Shown here in pieces: positions 24,407 through 33,888 of a DNA stretch of 64,000 bases; the stretch's first letter is position 1; the number at the start of each line of letters is the position of its first letter. Below the pieces are notes generated by a model that saw only the letters and a list, made by a program, of their open reading frames with translations, did not search any database and was not told the origin of the DNA. The position numbers and the translations under genes are program-made. The stretch lies in the NCBI GenBank assembly GCA_027382625.1, contig JAJKFJ010023577.1, positions 1 to 64,000 on the forward strand, written 5' to 3'. This DNA is from Tetmemena sp. SeJ-2015 (taxonomy: Eukaryota; Ciliophora; Spirotrichea; Sporadotrichida; Oxytrichidae).

Positions 24407-26542
24407 CTAATCCAAGAACCGAAACTCCGGCGTGGACCACAGCGTCTGGATGAAGCGCGCCCAAAGGTCGCGCACATCATCCGCGCTGGCATTGCCCGAC
24501 TGGCTGGATTCGAGGAATTCGCGGACCTGAGTCTGCTCCTTCTCCGTGGGGCTGCGCTGCAAGGAGTTCTGGAACGCGGTCTCGATTCGTTTGTCAGTCT
24601 CAGTCGATGACTTGAGCACCACCTCTGCCGCATGGCGTGCCTGCTCGATGACCTTGGGGGAGTTCATCAGAAAGAGCGCCTGCGTGGCGACGGTGCTGGT
24701 GGTGCGCTGGGCGATGGGCTGGTTGATGTCGGCAAAATCGAAGACTTCAAACAGCGGGTGGCGCACATTGCGGAAAGCTGCGGTGTACAGGCTGCGGCGC
24801 GTGTCGAGGAACTGGTAGCCGTATTCGATGTTCTGAATCTTCTGATCGTTGGCATCCACCGCTTTGACCTCGCTGACACCTGGTCCACCGAAGGCGCGAT
24901 CCAAGGTGCCTGCAGCAGTGAGCATCCCATCGCGCAGACACTCGGCATCCAGGCGTTTGCGATTCATATGGCTGAGCAGGCGGTTGTCCGGGTCCATTGC
25001 ATGCTGAGCAGCGGAGGCCGCGCTCGTGGAAGCCATGCGGTAGGTGCGGCTCATGACCATCTGTTTGACGAGATGCTTCAGGCTCCAACCGTCTTCGATG
25101 AACTTGAGGGCGAGATAGTCGAGCAGTTCGGGATGGCTCGGCGCTTCTCCGGTGGAGCCGAAGTTATCGGTGGTGCGGACGATGCCCGCGCCAAAGAGCC
25201 AGTGCCAGACACGATTGACCATGATTCGCGCCGTCAGTGGATTCTCGCGGGAGGTGATCCATTGCGCCAGTTGCAGACGGCCGCTGGCTTCGACTGGAAT
25301 GCCTGGGGCATTGCCATGGAGCGCCGCCTGAATGAAACCACGCGGCACGCTGGCACCCAGATTGCGAACGCTGCCGCGAATGTGGATCTTGGCGTCTTCG
25401 GGAGCGCTGTCTTCCGCCACGGACATGGCTTCGGGGCGGTCAGGAATGTCCTTTTGCAGAGCCTTGAGTTCTTTCTCAAGTTCGGCGAGGCGCTGCTTAA
25501 GCTTGATCGCGGTAGTGGATTCTTTTTTGACCGCCGGTTCCGCGAGGGTTTCATCCGCAGGCACAAACTGCACGGCATCAATGGTCACGTAGCCCTGCGA
25601 ACCAGCATTGGAGATCAGAACGAATCCCTGGCCATTGGCCTCAAAGCGATAGGTCCCAAGCGAGGCAAACTGCAGCCCCTTGAGAGAGTCCGTGGTCATC
25701 TTGATGGCCTTCAATTCTTCGCCGTCTGCATGCAAAATGGTGGCGGTGGCGCTCTCGGCACGGTTGGGCCCCGCATTGAAGGCCACGCGCACTTCGTAGC
25801 GACCGGTCTTCGGAATCTTCGGTGTGAAGGTGACAGTCTTTTCGCCTTTGCCTTCGTTGTTGTCACTGAGATAGCCTCTGCCGATGTAGGGCGCATAGCT
25901 GGTAGACTGCTTCCAAAAGCCGACTTTCTGCGCAGCGCTGTCATCAACGACGATGCCGGGGAGATCGCTCAGAGCGATGGTCTTGCGCGCTCGCAGATCC
26001 GCACTGCCAGCATCCCGCAGGTCGTCTTTAAGCGCGGCGATTTGATCCTTCAGCGCATTGACCTGAAGCTCGTGTTTTTGCAAGGTGGTTTCCGCTTCAC
26101 CATCCAACGGCAAAGGGGTGTCGATCCAGTGCGCGACGTTGTCAGTGTAATTTTTGAGCGTCTTGGTGCTGCGCAGGATGCCCGCGAGCGCGTAGTAGTC
26201 CCGCGCAGAGATGGGATCAAACTTGTGATCATGGCAGCGTGCGCAGCCAATCGTGAGGCCAAGGAAGGCGCGGCCCATCGTGTCGAGCTGTTCATCCACG
26301 ATGTCCATGCGCAGCATGCCTTTGTCCTGCTCCTCGTAGTTCGTGGGACCAAGCGCGAGAAATCCCGTGGCCGTGACCTGCCTGCGGCGGGCGGCGGAGT
26401 CTGTGGCTGGCAAGAGATCACCCGCCAGATGCTCAGTGATCATGCGGTCCACCGGCACATTGTCGCGGATGGCTTCGATGACGTAATCACGGAAACGCCA
26501 CGCATCTTTGAAGGGCAGGGAACGACCGCCCCTGTAGCAAAC
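24407..26542 (-). pseudogene. DUF1549/DUF1553 protein, 5' end missing
   Basis: The surviving frame encodes the C-terminal two-thirds of a Planctomycete/Verrucomicrobia-type protein: DAWRFRDYVIEAIRDN, then MITEHLAGDLLPATDS and the signature GCARCHDHKFDPISARDYYA (end of DUF1549). A concanavalin-like middle domain follows (TGRYEVRVAFNAGPNRAES), then DUF1553 (LAQWITSRENPLTARIMVNR, VWHWLFGAGIVRTTDNF, ATQALFLMNSPKVIEQA). The N-terminal cytochrome-like domain and the first half of DUF1549 are absent, and a TAG stop lies in frame just upstream (26543-26545). There is no natural start near the break; the first candidate is GTG at 26458. It has no DUF1501 partner nearby. Confidence 0.82.
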
Positions 26543-27516
26543 CTATAACCCATAGATGCCTTCGCAGGGACTCCCCTCTGAGAGGGAGTTAATGACTCCT
26601 TAGCAGTATCTGCAAGCCAATTCATACCAACGCGCTTCTCTCAGTAACGACCTGCGGCGTCAGTGCGCAGGCCACCTGTGACAGAGATATTCCCACTGGC
26701 GTGCAAGTCCCTATCGAAGGTAACAATATGCCAGCCTTGCACGACTGAGACAAACATGCGAGGTGCATGAGCGATATGATTTATGAGGCAGCATGCGCGC
26801 TGAGTCGATTTTGTGCTCACAGTTTTGGGTCTAAGGACTAAAATGCAGGTCGATGTCCAGTTCGCAGCCTATGCAATGTTGTCAGCGCGAGGATACAGTC
26901 ATCCTGGCGGGCAGCTTGTGTGCAGAGCTGAAAAGGACTAGAAGCTATATAAGTCATACGGCACGGGCGGACTATACAGAATCTCTCGCTCGCCGGTCTG
27001 GCCCACTCATCGACGAGATTCGGCCTGCGCCGAGATTCGAATCCAGAGTTCCTTAGAGTACGGCAGAGATTCAGCCTTCCTGAGCATAAGCGCTTGCAGG
27101 CGGACATCCGAAAATCATCGGTTCCACGCAACTTCAGAATTTCGGTCGCCTGCCGAGAACATTGCTCGGTACGGCGAAGCTTGGCCGTAAGCACACAAGG
27201 CCACGACCGAGAACATTTCGCCCCCCGGAGTACATTCACATTCTAACTCCGGCGAAGCAGAGCGTATCGTAAAGCCCGAAGGCCCGCACCTTTTGGCTGC
27301 TGGTGATAACGGGCATATAGTAGTCAAGTCGAATTGCCAGCGTTCACGATGAGCATGCAGGGTCGGATAGCCGCTGCCTACAAGGTAAAATGCGATCATG
27401 TCCCGCCAAGCAACTGGAGGCGCGGCGGAAGAGGCAAGCGAGAAAGAGGAGCGCGTCGCAATTCATTCTATAGGGTAGCGAAGTTGCCATAAACAGAGAC
27501 CCGTCAGGAGCGTCTT
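26543..27516. other. Almost 1 kb without a recognisable gene
   Basis: I see no gene, RNA gene or terminator here. Short ORFs occur in several frames, but none has plausible composition or motifs. The sequence is visibly less GC-rich than the flanking genes and begins exactly where the DUF1553 gene is cut off. It may be decayed foreign DNA or the result of a deletion. Confidence 0.5.
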
Positions 27517-28224
27517 TCAGGCCGTGAACCGCAAGATGTAATGCTGCTGATACCGGCCGATGATCTGCGGCTCTGACAGCGCCGCCTGCTTCGCCATCTG
27601 CGTCAGATCGGCCAGCGTCTCAGGAAAGTCGTAGGCGGAGACGTGGGCGCAGGCTTCGTCAAGATGCTCCGGCAGCACCTCAGTCCATTGCGTGCGCATG
27701 AAGTTCAAGTAGCCGTCGAGGTACTGCTCACGTGTCTGGCCGTCCTCGCGCACGACATCGACCAGGATGAACTGACCGCCCGGGGCGAGGCGCTCGGCGC
27801 AGGCGCTGAAGAGTCGCTGCTTGTCGGCGGCTTCCAGATGATGCACAGCAAAGCCGGTGAAGATGATGTCAAAGGCCGAATCCGTGTCCTCCACCACCTT
27901 CAGCATGTCCTTGTGGTGCAGACCCGTGTTGGCGATGCCCTTCAAATACGTGCGAGCTTCCTCCAGAGCGGACGCGGATAAATCCACCCCATCGTAGCTG
28001 GCCGGCGGTGCCGTTTTCAGGCAGGGCGCCAGGAAGCGCGAGTTCCCACAGCCGAGATCGAGGAGGTGATAGGGCCCCTGCGCGTGGCGCTCCTGCAGCA
28101 CCCCGGAGACGTGGTCATAGATCTCACGATGGAACATGTAGTTCTTCTCGGAGATGGCGTCGTAGAGTGTCCAGGCTTTGCGAAAAAGGGCGGTGTTGTC
28201 GTCTTGAGTGAGGGAAAGGCTCAT
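27517..28224 (-). CDS. Class I SAM-dependent methyltransferase
   Basis: A 235-residue methyltransferase. Motif I is HLLDLGCGNSRFLAPCL (about residue 57), the acidic end of strand 2 is in YDGVDLSASALEEAR, and motif II is AFDIIFTGFAVHHLEA, followed by LAPGGQFILVDVV. The substrate cannot be told. The C-terminal half (QTREQYLDGYLNFM, then LTQMAKQAALSEPQIIGRY) is helical and variable, as in small-molecule methyltransferases. The start at MSLSLTQDDNTAL is favoured because sequence upstream of it is Arg/Cys-rich and unlike protein. It lies downstream of the RPV-repeat lipoprotein gene on the same strand. Confidence 0.85.
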   Translation of the reverse strand: MSLSLTQDDNTALFRKAWTLYDAISEKNYMFHREIYDHVSGVLQERHAQGPYHLLDLGCGNSRFLAPCLKTAPPASYDGVDLSASALEEARTYLKGIANTGLHHKDMLKVVEDTDSAFDIIFTGFAVHHLEAADKQRLFSACAERLAPGGQFILVDVVREDGQTREQYLDGYLNFMRTQWTEVLPEHLDEACAHVSAYDFPETLADLTQMAKQAALSEPQIIGRYQQHYILRFTA

Positions 28225-28343
28225 GTTTTGCGGGAAAGGGGACCGCTGTAATCGAGAGCGATCACAGCGGCGATGCCGTTGTGCACCTTTCTCACGTCGA
28301 TACTGGTTTTCAACTGCCGCACGACCGGCATGCCAGCGAGCCG

Positions 28344-28595
28344 TTAATAGGGGCGCGGAACGATGATGTGCCCGCCGCCATGGGGGCGGTACCAGACACC
28401 GTGATGCTGGTAATATCTCACCCCACCGTGATGGTAGGGACGTGCACCATAGGGCAGAACAACGGGGCGGCCAACGGGCCTGACGACAGGCCGGCCCACA
28501 GGTCTGACGATCGGTCGGCCATAGCCGGGGCCGACAACGCACGAGGCCAGCGAGAACAGAACAAGGGCGGAGCAGAGCAGATGCTTGAGTTTCAT
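28344..28595 (-). CDS. Small lipoprotein with Arg-Pro-Val repeats
   Basis: An 83-residue protein with a lipoprotein signal peptide (MKLKHLLCSALVLFSLASC, lipobox LASC). It is followed by a basic, proline-rich repeat (GRPIVRPV, GRPVVRPV, GRPVVLPY) and a His/Tyr/Gly-rich tail (YHHGGVRYYQHHGVWY). It is probably anchored in the outer membrane or periplasm. The repeat and His-rich tail could bind polyanions or metal, but nothing visible decides this. No relatives with known function come to mind. Confidence 0.7.
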   Translation of the reverse strand: MKLKHLLCSALVLFSLASCVVGPGYGRPIVRPVGRPVVRPVGRPVVLPYGARPYHHGGVRYYQHHGVWYRPHGGGHIIVPRPY

Positions 28596-28745
28596 GGGGT
28601 GGATTGGGTTGCGTCGTTAAACTGACCCCTGTTTGACGAACTTGCTGAAATTTATTTCACGCTTCTTGATCGAAAGGCTGTGATTTCCGCTTTCGTTTAC
28701 TGCCTCCCGTTTCACATTCCCTGCTCCCATCCCCCCGTCCCGTCC

Positions 28746-29807
28746 ATGACTCCAGCCGAAGCCAAAACCCAACTCGACACCCAAGTCCGCGAAATCATCA
28801 ACTGGCATTTCTCGCCAGAAACCGGCTGCCCCTTCTGGCTCGACTGGGCCAAAAACAATTTTGACCCCCGTGGCAAGGTGAACAGCTACGAGGACATCTT
28901 GGCAAACTTCCCACATTTCCAGGACGAATGGCTCCGCGATCAGCAGCCGGAAGTCTGGGTGCCCGCCGCCTTCAAAGGCAAGCCCTTCAACATTTTCGAA
29001 ACCGGCGGCACCACCGGCATGCCCAAGCAGCGCATCGGCTGGAATGACTTCCGTGTCGATTACGAAGAGTTCAGCCACAAGCTCGACGACAAGCACTTCC
29101 CGCCCGGTGAATCATGGATCATGGTCGGTCCCACCGGCCCCCGCCGCCTCCGCCTCGCCGTTGAGCATCTCGCCAACTACCGCGGCAGTTCCTGCTACTT
29201 CGTCGATCTCGACCCCCGCTTCGTGAAGAAGGCCATCTCCAACAAGCAGTTCGACGTGGCCCGTCAGTACATGGACCACGTGATCGATCAGGCCGTTCTC
29301 ATCCTGAAGAACCGCAAGATCTCCGCCATCTTCACCACGCCCAAGCTCCTCGAAGCCCTCGCTGAAAAGGTGGATCTCTATTCCGTCGGCATCCGCGGCT
29401 GCTTCGTCGGTGGCACCACCATGACGCCTCAGTACGTGCGCTTCATCGTTGAAGAGGTTCTGGAAAACCGCATCGGCTTCTACCCGACCTACGGCAACAC
29501 CCTCATGGGCCTTGCCGCCAGCGTGCCGCTGACCCCGGAAGACAACTTCTCCATCTCCTACTACGCCCCTCAGCCCCGCGCTGTGCTGCGTGTGGTGGAT
29601 CCCAAGAACACCGACCAGACCGTCGAATACGACGCCTGGGGCCGTGTGGAACTCACCACCCTGACCAAGGAATTCTTCATGCCCCGCTTCCTGGAGCGAG
29701 ACGAGGCCATGCGCCGCAAGCCCCGCGCCCCCTATGCCTGGGACGGCGTCGCCGACGTCCGCCCCTTCGGCGCGATGGAGAAAACCATCGTGGAAGGCGT
29801 TTACTAA
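28746..29807 (+). CDS. Adenylate-forming enzyme, phenylacetate-CoA ligase-like
   Basis: A 353-residue member of the AMP-binding superfamily. The phosphate-binding loop is FETGGTTGMPKQR (about residue 84), followed by an aromatic region (WIMVGPTGPRRLRLAV) and an A5-like motif FYPTYGNTLMGLA (about residue 242). A late motif YDAWGRVELTTLTKEFF resembles the A7 region. It lacks the usual 100-residue C-terminal lid, so it is at the short end of the family. It could activate a carboxylic acid, but the acid is not readable from sequence. A perfect intrinsic terminator follows, so it is separate from plsX-fabH. The upstream ORF extension to 28680 is not protein-like. Confidence 0.78.
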   Translation: MTPAEAKTQLDTQVREIINWHFSPETGCPFWLDWAKNNFDPRGKVNSYEDILANFPHFQDEWLRDQQPEVWVPAAFKGKPFNIFETGGTTGMPKQRIGWNDFRVDYEEFSHKLDDKHFPPGESWIMVGPTGPRRLRLAVEHLANYRGSSCYFVDLDPRFVKKAISNKQFDVARQYMDHVIDQAVLILKNRKISAIFTTPKLLEALAEKVDLYSVGIRGCFVGGTTMTPQYVRFIVEEVLENRIGFYPTYGNTLMGLAASVPLTPEDNFSISYYAPQPRAVLRVVDPKNTDQTVEYDAWGRVELTTLTKEFFMPRFLERDEAMRRKPRAPYAWDGVADVRPFGAMEKTIVEGVY

Positions 29808-29836
29808 ACGCCGCCTTCAAGCCTGTGTTTTTTCAG

Positions 29837-29872
29837 CCGGGAGTGCAGCCACTGCACTCCCGGTTTGTTTTT
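29837..29872 (+). terminator. Intrinsic terminator, perfect 12-bp stem
   Basis: CCGGGAGTGCAG pairs with CTGCACTCCCGG around a three-base loop, followed by TTTGTTTTT. It ends the adenylate-forming enzyme gene. Confidence 0.95.
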
Positions 29873-29969
29873 GTCCGAGATGGCCAAAAACTCTCATTTG
29901 CATTCCCGCCTCCGCACGCTTTAAGACTCTTCTCCCGATACATTTGAAGACTCTCACGCAACCGCAGGA

Positions 29970-30992
29970 ATGAAGATCGCACTGGATGTCATGGGGGGCG
30001 ATTTCGCCCCGCAAAACCCCATCGCTGGCGTCAAGCTCGCCCTCGATTCGCTGCCCGCCATCACCAAACTGTATTTGGTGGGTGTCCCGGCTGCCATTGA
30101 GCAGGAATTGCAGAAGCAGGGAATTTCCAGCCCGAAACTGGAAATCGTCCCCGCCAGCCAGATCGTTGAAATGTCTGACAGCGGCCTCGACGCTGTGCGC
30201 AAAAAGAAGGACAGCTCCATCAGCGTGGCCGTGGACTTGGTCAAAGATGGCAAGGCAGATGCGGTGGTCAGCGCCGGGCATACGGGTGCCGCCGTCACCG
30301 CCTCCCTGATCAAACTGCGCACCCTCACTCACATCGAGCGGCCTGCCATCGCCTCGATCATGCCGTCCTTGACCAAGCACTGGGTGCTGATCGATGCCGG
30401 GGCCAATCCGGACAGCGAGCCCTCCCATCTGGTGCAGAATGCCATCATGGGCAGCGTCTTTGCCCGCCATGTGCTGGGCCGTGAAAACCCAAGAGTGGGC
30501 CTCATGTCCAACGGCACCGAGGCGGAAAAGGGCAATGCGCTTTGCAAAGAAACCGGCAAGCTGCTGCGGCAGACTGCGGGCCTGAACTTCATCGGCAACG
30601 TCGAAGGTCATGATGTTTGGGAAACGCCGCCGGATGTCGTCGTGTGCGACGGTTTCACCGGCAATGTCATTTTGAAAAACGCCGAAGCGCTGGCTCACAC
30701 CATTTTCAGCATGGTGAAGAGCGAAATTAAGAGCGGCTTCTGGACCAAGATCGGCGGCCTGCTGGCCAAGCCCGCCTTCAAGCGCGTCCACTACCGCACC
30801 AATCCCGACGAGGTCGGCGGCATGCCGCTGCTGGGCCTGCGAGGCATCACCATCATCTCCCATGGCAGTGCATCTCCGCTTGCCATGAAGAACGCCATCC
30901 GTCAGGCTTGTGAATCCATCCAACATCAGGTGGGGCCTCACATCGAAGCCGCTGCCACCGCCCATTCCATTTCCCTCCATGCCCGCTCCTAG
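29970..30992 (+). CDS. plsX: Phosphate acyltransferase PlsX
   Basis: A 340-residue enzyme that makes acyl-phosphate from acyl-ACP, the first step toward phosphatidic acid in the PlsX/PlsY route. The N-terminus MKIALDVMGGDFAPQNPIAG and the inner motifs AVVSAGHTGAAVTASL, VLIDAGANPDSEPSHLVQ and VVVCDGFTGNVILKNAEA are canonical, and the length is normal. It overlaps the start of fabH by 14 bases, so the two are an operon. acpP, its substrate carrier, lies 27 kb away. Confidence 0.97.
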   Translation: MKIALDVMGGDFAPQNPIAGVKLALDSLPAITKLYLVGVPAAIEQELQKQGISSPKLEIVPASQIVEMSDSGLDAVRKKKDSSISVAVDLVKDGKADAVVSAGHTGAAVTASLIKLRTLTHIERPAIASIMPSLTKHWVLIDAGANPDSEPSHLVQNAIMGSVFARHVLGRENPRVGLMSNGTEAEKGNALCKETGKLLRQTAGLNFIGNVEGHDVWETPPDVVVCDGFTGNVILKNAEALAHTIFSMVKSEIKSGFWTKIGGLLAKPAFKRVHYRTNPDEVGGMPLLGLRGITIISHGSASPLAMKNAIRQACESIQHQVGPHIEAAATAHSISLHARS

Positions 30993-31998
30993 TTCTCAGC
31001 CCTTTTGCGCCTCCAGCATCATTGGCACAGGCAGTTACATGCCTGAAAAAGTGCTGACCAACGAGGATCTGTCCAAAATCGTCGATACCTCGGACGAGTG
31101 GATCACCTCCCGCACCGGCATTAAAGAGCGCCGCATCGCCGCACCCGAGCAGGCCACCAGTGATCTCGCTTCCGAAGCCGCACGCCGTGCCATGGCCAGC
31201 GCCGGAGTGGCCCCGGAGGAAATCCAGCTCATCATCGTCGCCACCGTCACGGCGGACATGTTCTTCCCTTCCACCGCCTGCTTTGTGCAGAAGAAGATCG
31301 GAGCCGTGAATGCTGTCTGCTTTGACATCTCGGCCGCCTGTTCCGGCTTTTTGTATGCCCTTCAGGTTGCGCGTCATTTCATCAATACCGGCAACCGCAC
31401 CACCGCCCTCGTCATTGGCGCGGAAAAGCTCAGCAGCCTCATCAACTGGAAGGACCGCAACACCTGTGTGCTCTTTGGCGATGGTGCCGGCGCCGTGGTC
31501 ATTCGCCGGGCCGATGAATCGGAAACCGACGCCCCTGGGCGCGTTCTGTCTACGGTCATGGGCACGGACGGCACTCTCGCTGACGTCCTCAAGGTTCCAG
31601 GCGGCGGCTCCGCCTGCCCAATCACCCCCGAAAACGTCGAGTCGCATCCCAATACCATCCACATGGAGGGGCGCGAAACCTTCAAGCATGCCGTCACCCG
31701 CATGCTGGAGGCCTCTCAGCAGGCGCTGGAAATCGCTGGCCTGACCGCAGCGGATGTCTCCCTCGTCATTCCTCATCAGGCCAATGCGCGCATCATCAGC
31801 GCCATCGCCGAACGCTTGAATTTGCCGCTGGACCGTGTGTTCATGAATCTGGACAAATACGGCAACACCAGCGCCGCCACCATTCCCGTCGCTCTCGACG
31901 AAGCCAACAAGGCCGGCCGCCTCAAAAAGGGCGATGTCGTCCTCCTCGTCGCCTTCGGCGGCGGCTTCACCTGGGCCAGTTCCGTGGTGCGGTGGTAA
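30979..31998 (+). CDS. fabH: 3-oxoacyl-ACP synthase III
   Basis: A 339-residue KAS III that condenses acetyl-CoA with malonyl-ACP to begin fatty-acid synthesis. The Cys-His-Asn triad is visible in FDISAACSGFLYALQ (about residue 117), VIPHQANARI and DKYGNTSAATIPVAL. The N-terminal IIGTGSYMPEKVLTN and EWITSRTGIKERR are typical. The start at MPAPSSQPFC is chosen because it gives the normal length; the frame extends upstream inside plsX. The pair plsX-fabH is a common gene order. Confidence 0.97.
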   Translation: MPAPSSQPFCASSIIGTGSYMPEKVLTNEDLSKIVDTSDEWITSRTGIKERRIAAPEQATSDLASEAARRAMASAGVAPEEIQLIIVATVTADMFFPSTACFVQKKIGAVNAVCFDISAACSGFLYALQVARHFINTGNRTTALVIGAEKLSSLINWKDRNTCVLFGDGAGAVVIRRADESETDAPGRVLSTVMGTDGTLADVLKVPGGGSACPITPENVESHPNTIHMEGRETFKHAVTRMLEASQQALEIAGLTAADVSLVIPHQANARIISAIAERLNLPLDRVFMNLDKYGNTSAATIPVALDEANKAGRLKKGDVVLLVAFGGGFTWASSVVRW

Positions 31999-32212
31999 GA
32001 TTCGGATTGGCCGCAAAAAGGGCATAAATCAGAGTCTGATCTGCTTTCGGATCGGGCGCTGAATTGCGGTCAGTATCCGTGTACCTTGGCGTAGCCGCCT
32101 CCCACGTCTTTTTTGAACCTCTTTGCGCCTTTTTGTGGCCACCTCTGTGCCTTTTGCCCTTTGCATCGCAGCGCCCCCCGCCATATTCGCCGCCCCTCGT
32201 TCCCCCTGACTC

Positions 32213-32989
32213 ATGGCCTCCAAGCGCATCGTTCTCAAATTCGGCTCCGGCATCCTCACGCGCAAAGACGCGCCTGAACCCGATCCCGTGCAGCTGCGCA
32301 AACTCGTCGAGGCCGTCGCTCTGCTCAAGCGTGCCGGACATTCAGTCGTCGTCGTCAGCAGCGGTGCCGTGGCCTCCGGCCTGAAGCCGCTTGATTTCAA
32401 GCAACGTCCTACAGATGTGACCACCCTGCAGGCGCTCGCCGCCGTGGGCCAGACGCACCTCATGCACGCCTATGAATCCCTCCTGCGGGATCACGGCCTG
32501 CACGTCGCCCAGTTGCTCGTCACGCATGAGGATTTCGAAAACGCGGATCGCGCGCCACGCGTCAAAGCCGTGCTGGATCGCCTGATGGAGTTTTCCCAGG
32601 TGGTCCCCGTCATCAATGAAAACGACTCCGTCGCCATCGAAGAACTGCGCTACGGCGACAACGACAAGCTCTCCTCCCGCGTCGCCCGCTTCTGGGGTGC
32701 AGACGTCCTCATCCTCCTCACCAGCGCTCCCGGACTGCTGCGCGACACCAAGAAACCCGAAGAGGGGCCGATCGCTGTCGTCGATAACGTCGATGATGTG
32801 ATCCACCACGCCGAAGAGGAAAAATCCACCCTCGGCACCGGTGGCATGATTTCCAAACTGCGCGCCGTGCAGGACGCGGTGCATGGCGGTGTGGAGTGCA
32901 TCATCGCCTCCGGGCGTCATGCCGAGCAGATTCCGGGGCTGATCGAAGGCCTTGGCATTTGTACGCGCTTCCCCGCCTCACGTTCGTAA
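32213..32989 (+). CDS. proB: Glutamate 5-kinase without PUA domain
   Basis: A 258-residue amino-acid kinase that phosphorylates glutamate in proline synthesis. It shows RIVLKFGSGILTRK (phosphate binding), VVVVSSGAVASGLKPL, VIPVINENDSVAIEELRYGDN with substrate and nucleotide contacts, ILLTSAPGLLRDTK, and GTGGMISKLRAVQDAV. The PUA domain found at the C-terminus of many ProB enzymes is absent, giving the short form. The 214-base gap before it (31999-32212) holds no gene. No proA is nearby. Confidence 0.94.
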   Translation: MASKRIVLKFGSGILTRKDAPEPDPVQLRKLVEAVALLKRAGHSVVVVSSGAVASGLKPLDFKQRPTDVTTLQALAAVGQTHLMHAYESLLRDHGLHVAQLLVTHEDFENADRAPRVKAVLDRLMEFSQVVPVINENDSVAIEELRYGDNDKLSSRVARFWGADVLILLTSAPGLLRDTKKPEEGPIAVVDNVDDVIHHAEEEKSTLGTGGMISKLRAVQDAVHGGVECIIASGRHAEQIPGLIEGLGICTRFPASRS

Positions 32990-33001
32990 CTTTGATTCAC
33001 C

Positions 33002-33862
33002 ATGGCTTCTGCTGACATCGCAACACTCCTAATCCACTGCCCGGACCGTCCAGGGCTCGTGCATGATGTGACAGGTTTCATTTTCTCGCATCAGGGGAAC
33101 ATCATCGATCTGCAGCAGCACATTGACCCCGAGCAGAACGCCTTCTTCATGCGCCTGGAATGGAGCCTGGAGAAGTTCACGCTCGACAATGAAGAGATCG
33201 AATCACGCCTGCAGCCCATGGCACGTCGGCATGAAATGCAGATGCGCCTGAGCTTTGCCAGTCAGCGCAAGCGCATCGCCCTCTTTGTCACCAAGGAGAA
33301 CCACTGTCTCTACGATCTCCTCGCCCGGCATGAGTCCGGGGACCTTCCTGTGGACATCCCGCTCATCGTCGCCAATCACGAGACCCTGCGGCCGGCGGCG
33401 GAACGCTTCGGCATTCCGTTCCATCACTTTCCGATCACGAAGGACAACAAGCTCGCACAGGAGGCCGCTCAGATCGAACTGCTGCGCCAGAACCGCATCG
33501 ACACCGTCGTGCTGGCCCGCTACATGCAGATCATCAGTCCGGCGATGATCGCGGAGTTTCCTCACCGCATCCTGAACATTCATCACAGCTTCCTGCCCGC
33601 CTTTGTGGGTGCAAAGCCCTACCATCAGGCCTTCCAGCGCGGCGTGAAGATCATTGGCGCCACAAGCCATTACGTCACCGCAGACCTCGACGAAGGCCCG
33701 ATCATCCATCAGGACGTCATGCGCGTCAGTCACGAAGACAGCGTCCAAGACCTCGTGCGCCTCGGTCGCGATCTGGAAAAAACCGTCCTGGCCAAAGCCC
33801 TCTGGTGGCACTCACGTGACCGCGTGCTGGTCGTCAAAAACAAGACAGTGGTTTTTGACTGA
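33002..33862 (+). CDS. purU: Formyltetrahydrofolate deformylase
   Basis: A 286-residue enzyme that releases formate from 10-formyl-THF, keeping folate balance and feeding PurT. Residues 1-80 form an ACT domain (IATLLIHCPDRPGLVHDVTG). The formyltransferase fold follows, with RIALFVTKENHCLYDLL, the hydrolase-type motif RYMQIISPAMIAEFPHRILN, IHHSFLPAFVGAKPYHQA with catalytic His, and HYVTADLDEGPIIHQDV with catalytic Asp. The length matches PurU rather than PurN. It starts 12 bases after proB and probably shares its transcript. Confidence 0.96.
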   Translation: MASADIATLLIHCPDRPGLVHDVTGFIFSHQGNIIDLQQHIDPEQNAFFMRLEWSLEKFTLDNEEIESRLQPMARRHEMQMRLSFASQRKRIALFVTKENHCLYDLLARHESGDLPVDIPLIVANHETLRPAAERFGIPFHHFPITKDNKLAQEAAQIELLRQNRIDTVVLARYMQIISPAMIAEFPHRILNIHHSFLPAFVGAKPYHQAFQRGVKIIGATSHYVTADLDEGPIIHQDVMRVSHEDSVQDLVRLGRDLEKTVLAKALWWHSRDRVLVVKNKTVVFD

Positions 33863-33888
33863 GAGCGGGCGGCCAAGCTGCGATACGC

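Noticed and set aside
26838..27239. 133-aa minus-strand ORF in the gene-free stretch
   Set aside because: Composition is rich in Cys/Arg/Ser with no motif, and overlapping ORFs of similar length occur in other frames.
30290..30310. Prophage
   Set aside because: Only replication-type genes at 6-8 kb suggest a mobile element; there are no capsid, tail, terminase, lysis or integrase genes in the window.
32029..32212. Riboswitch before proB
   Set aside because: I could not find a stable stem set or a terminator/anti-terminator pair in this gap.
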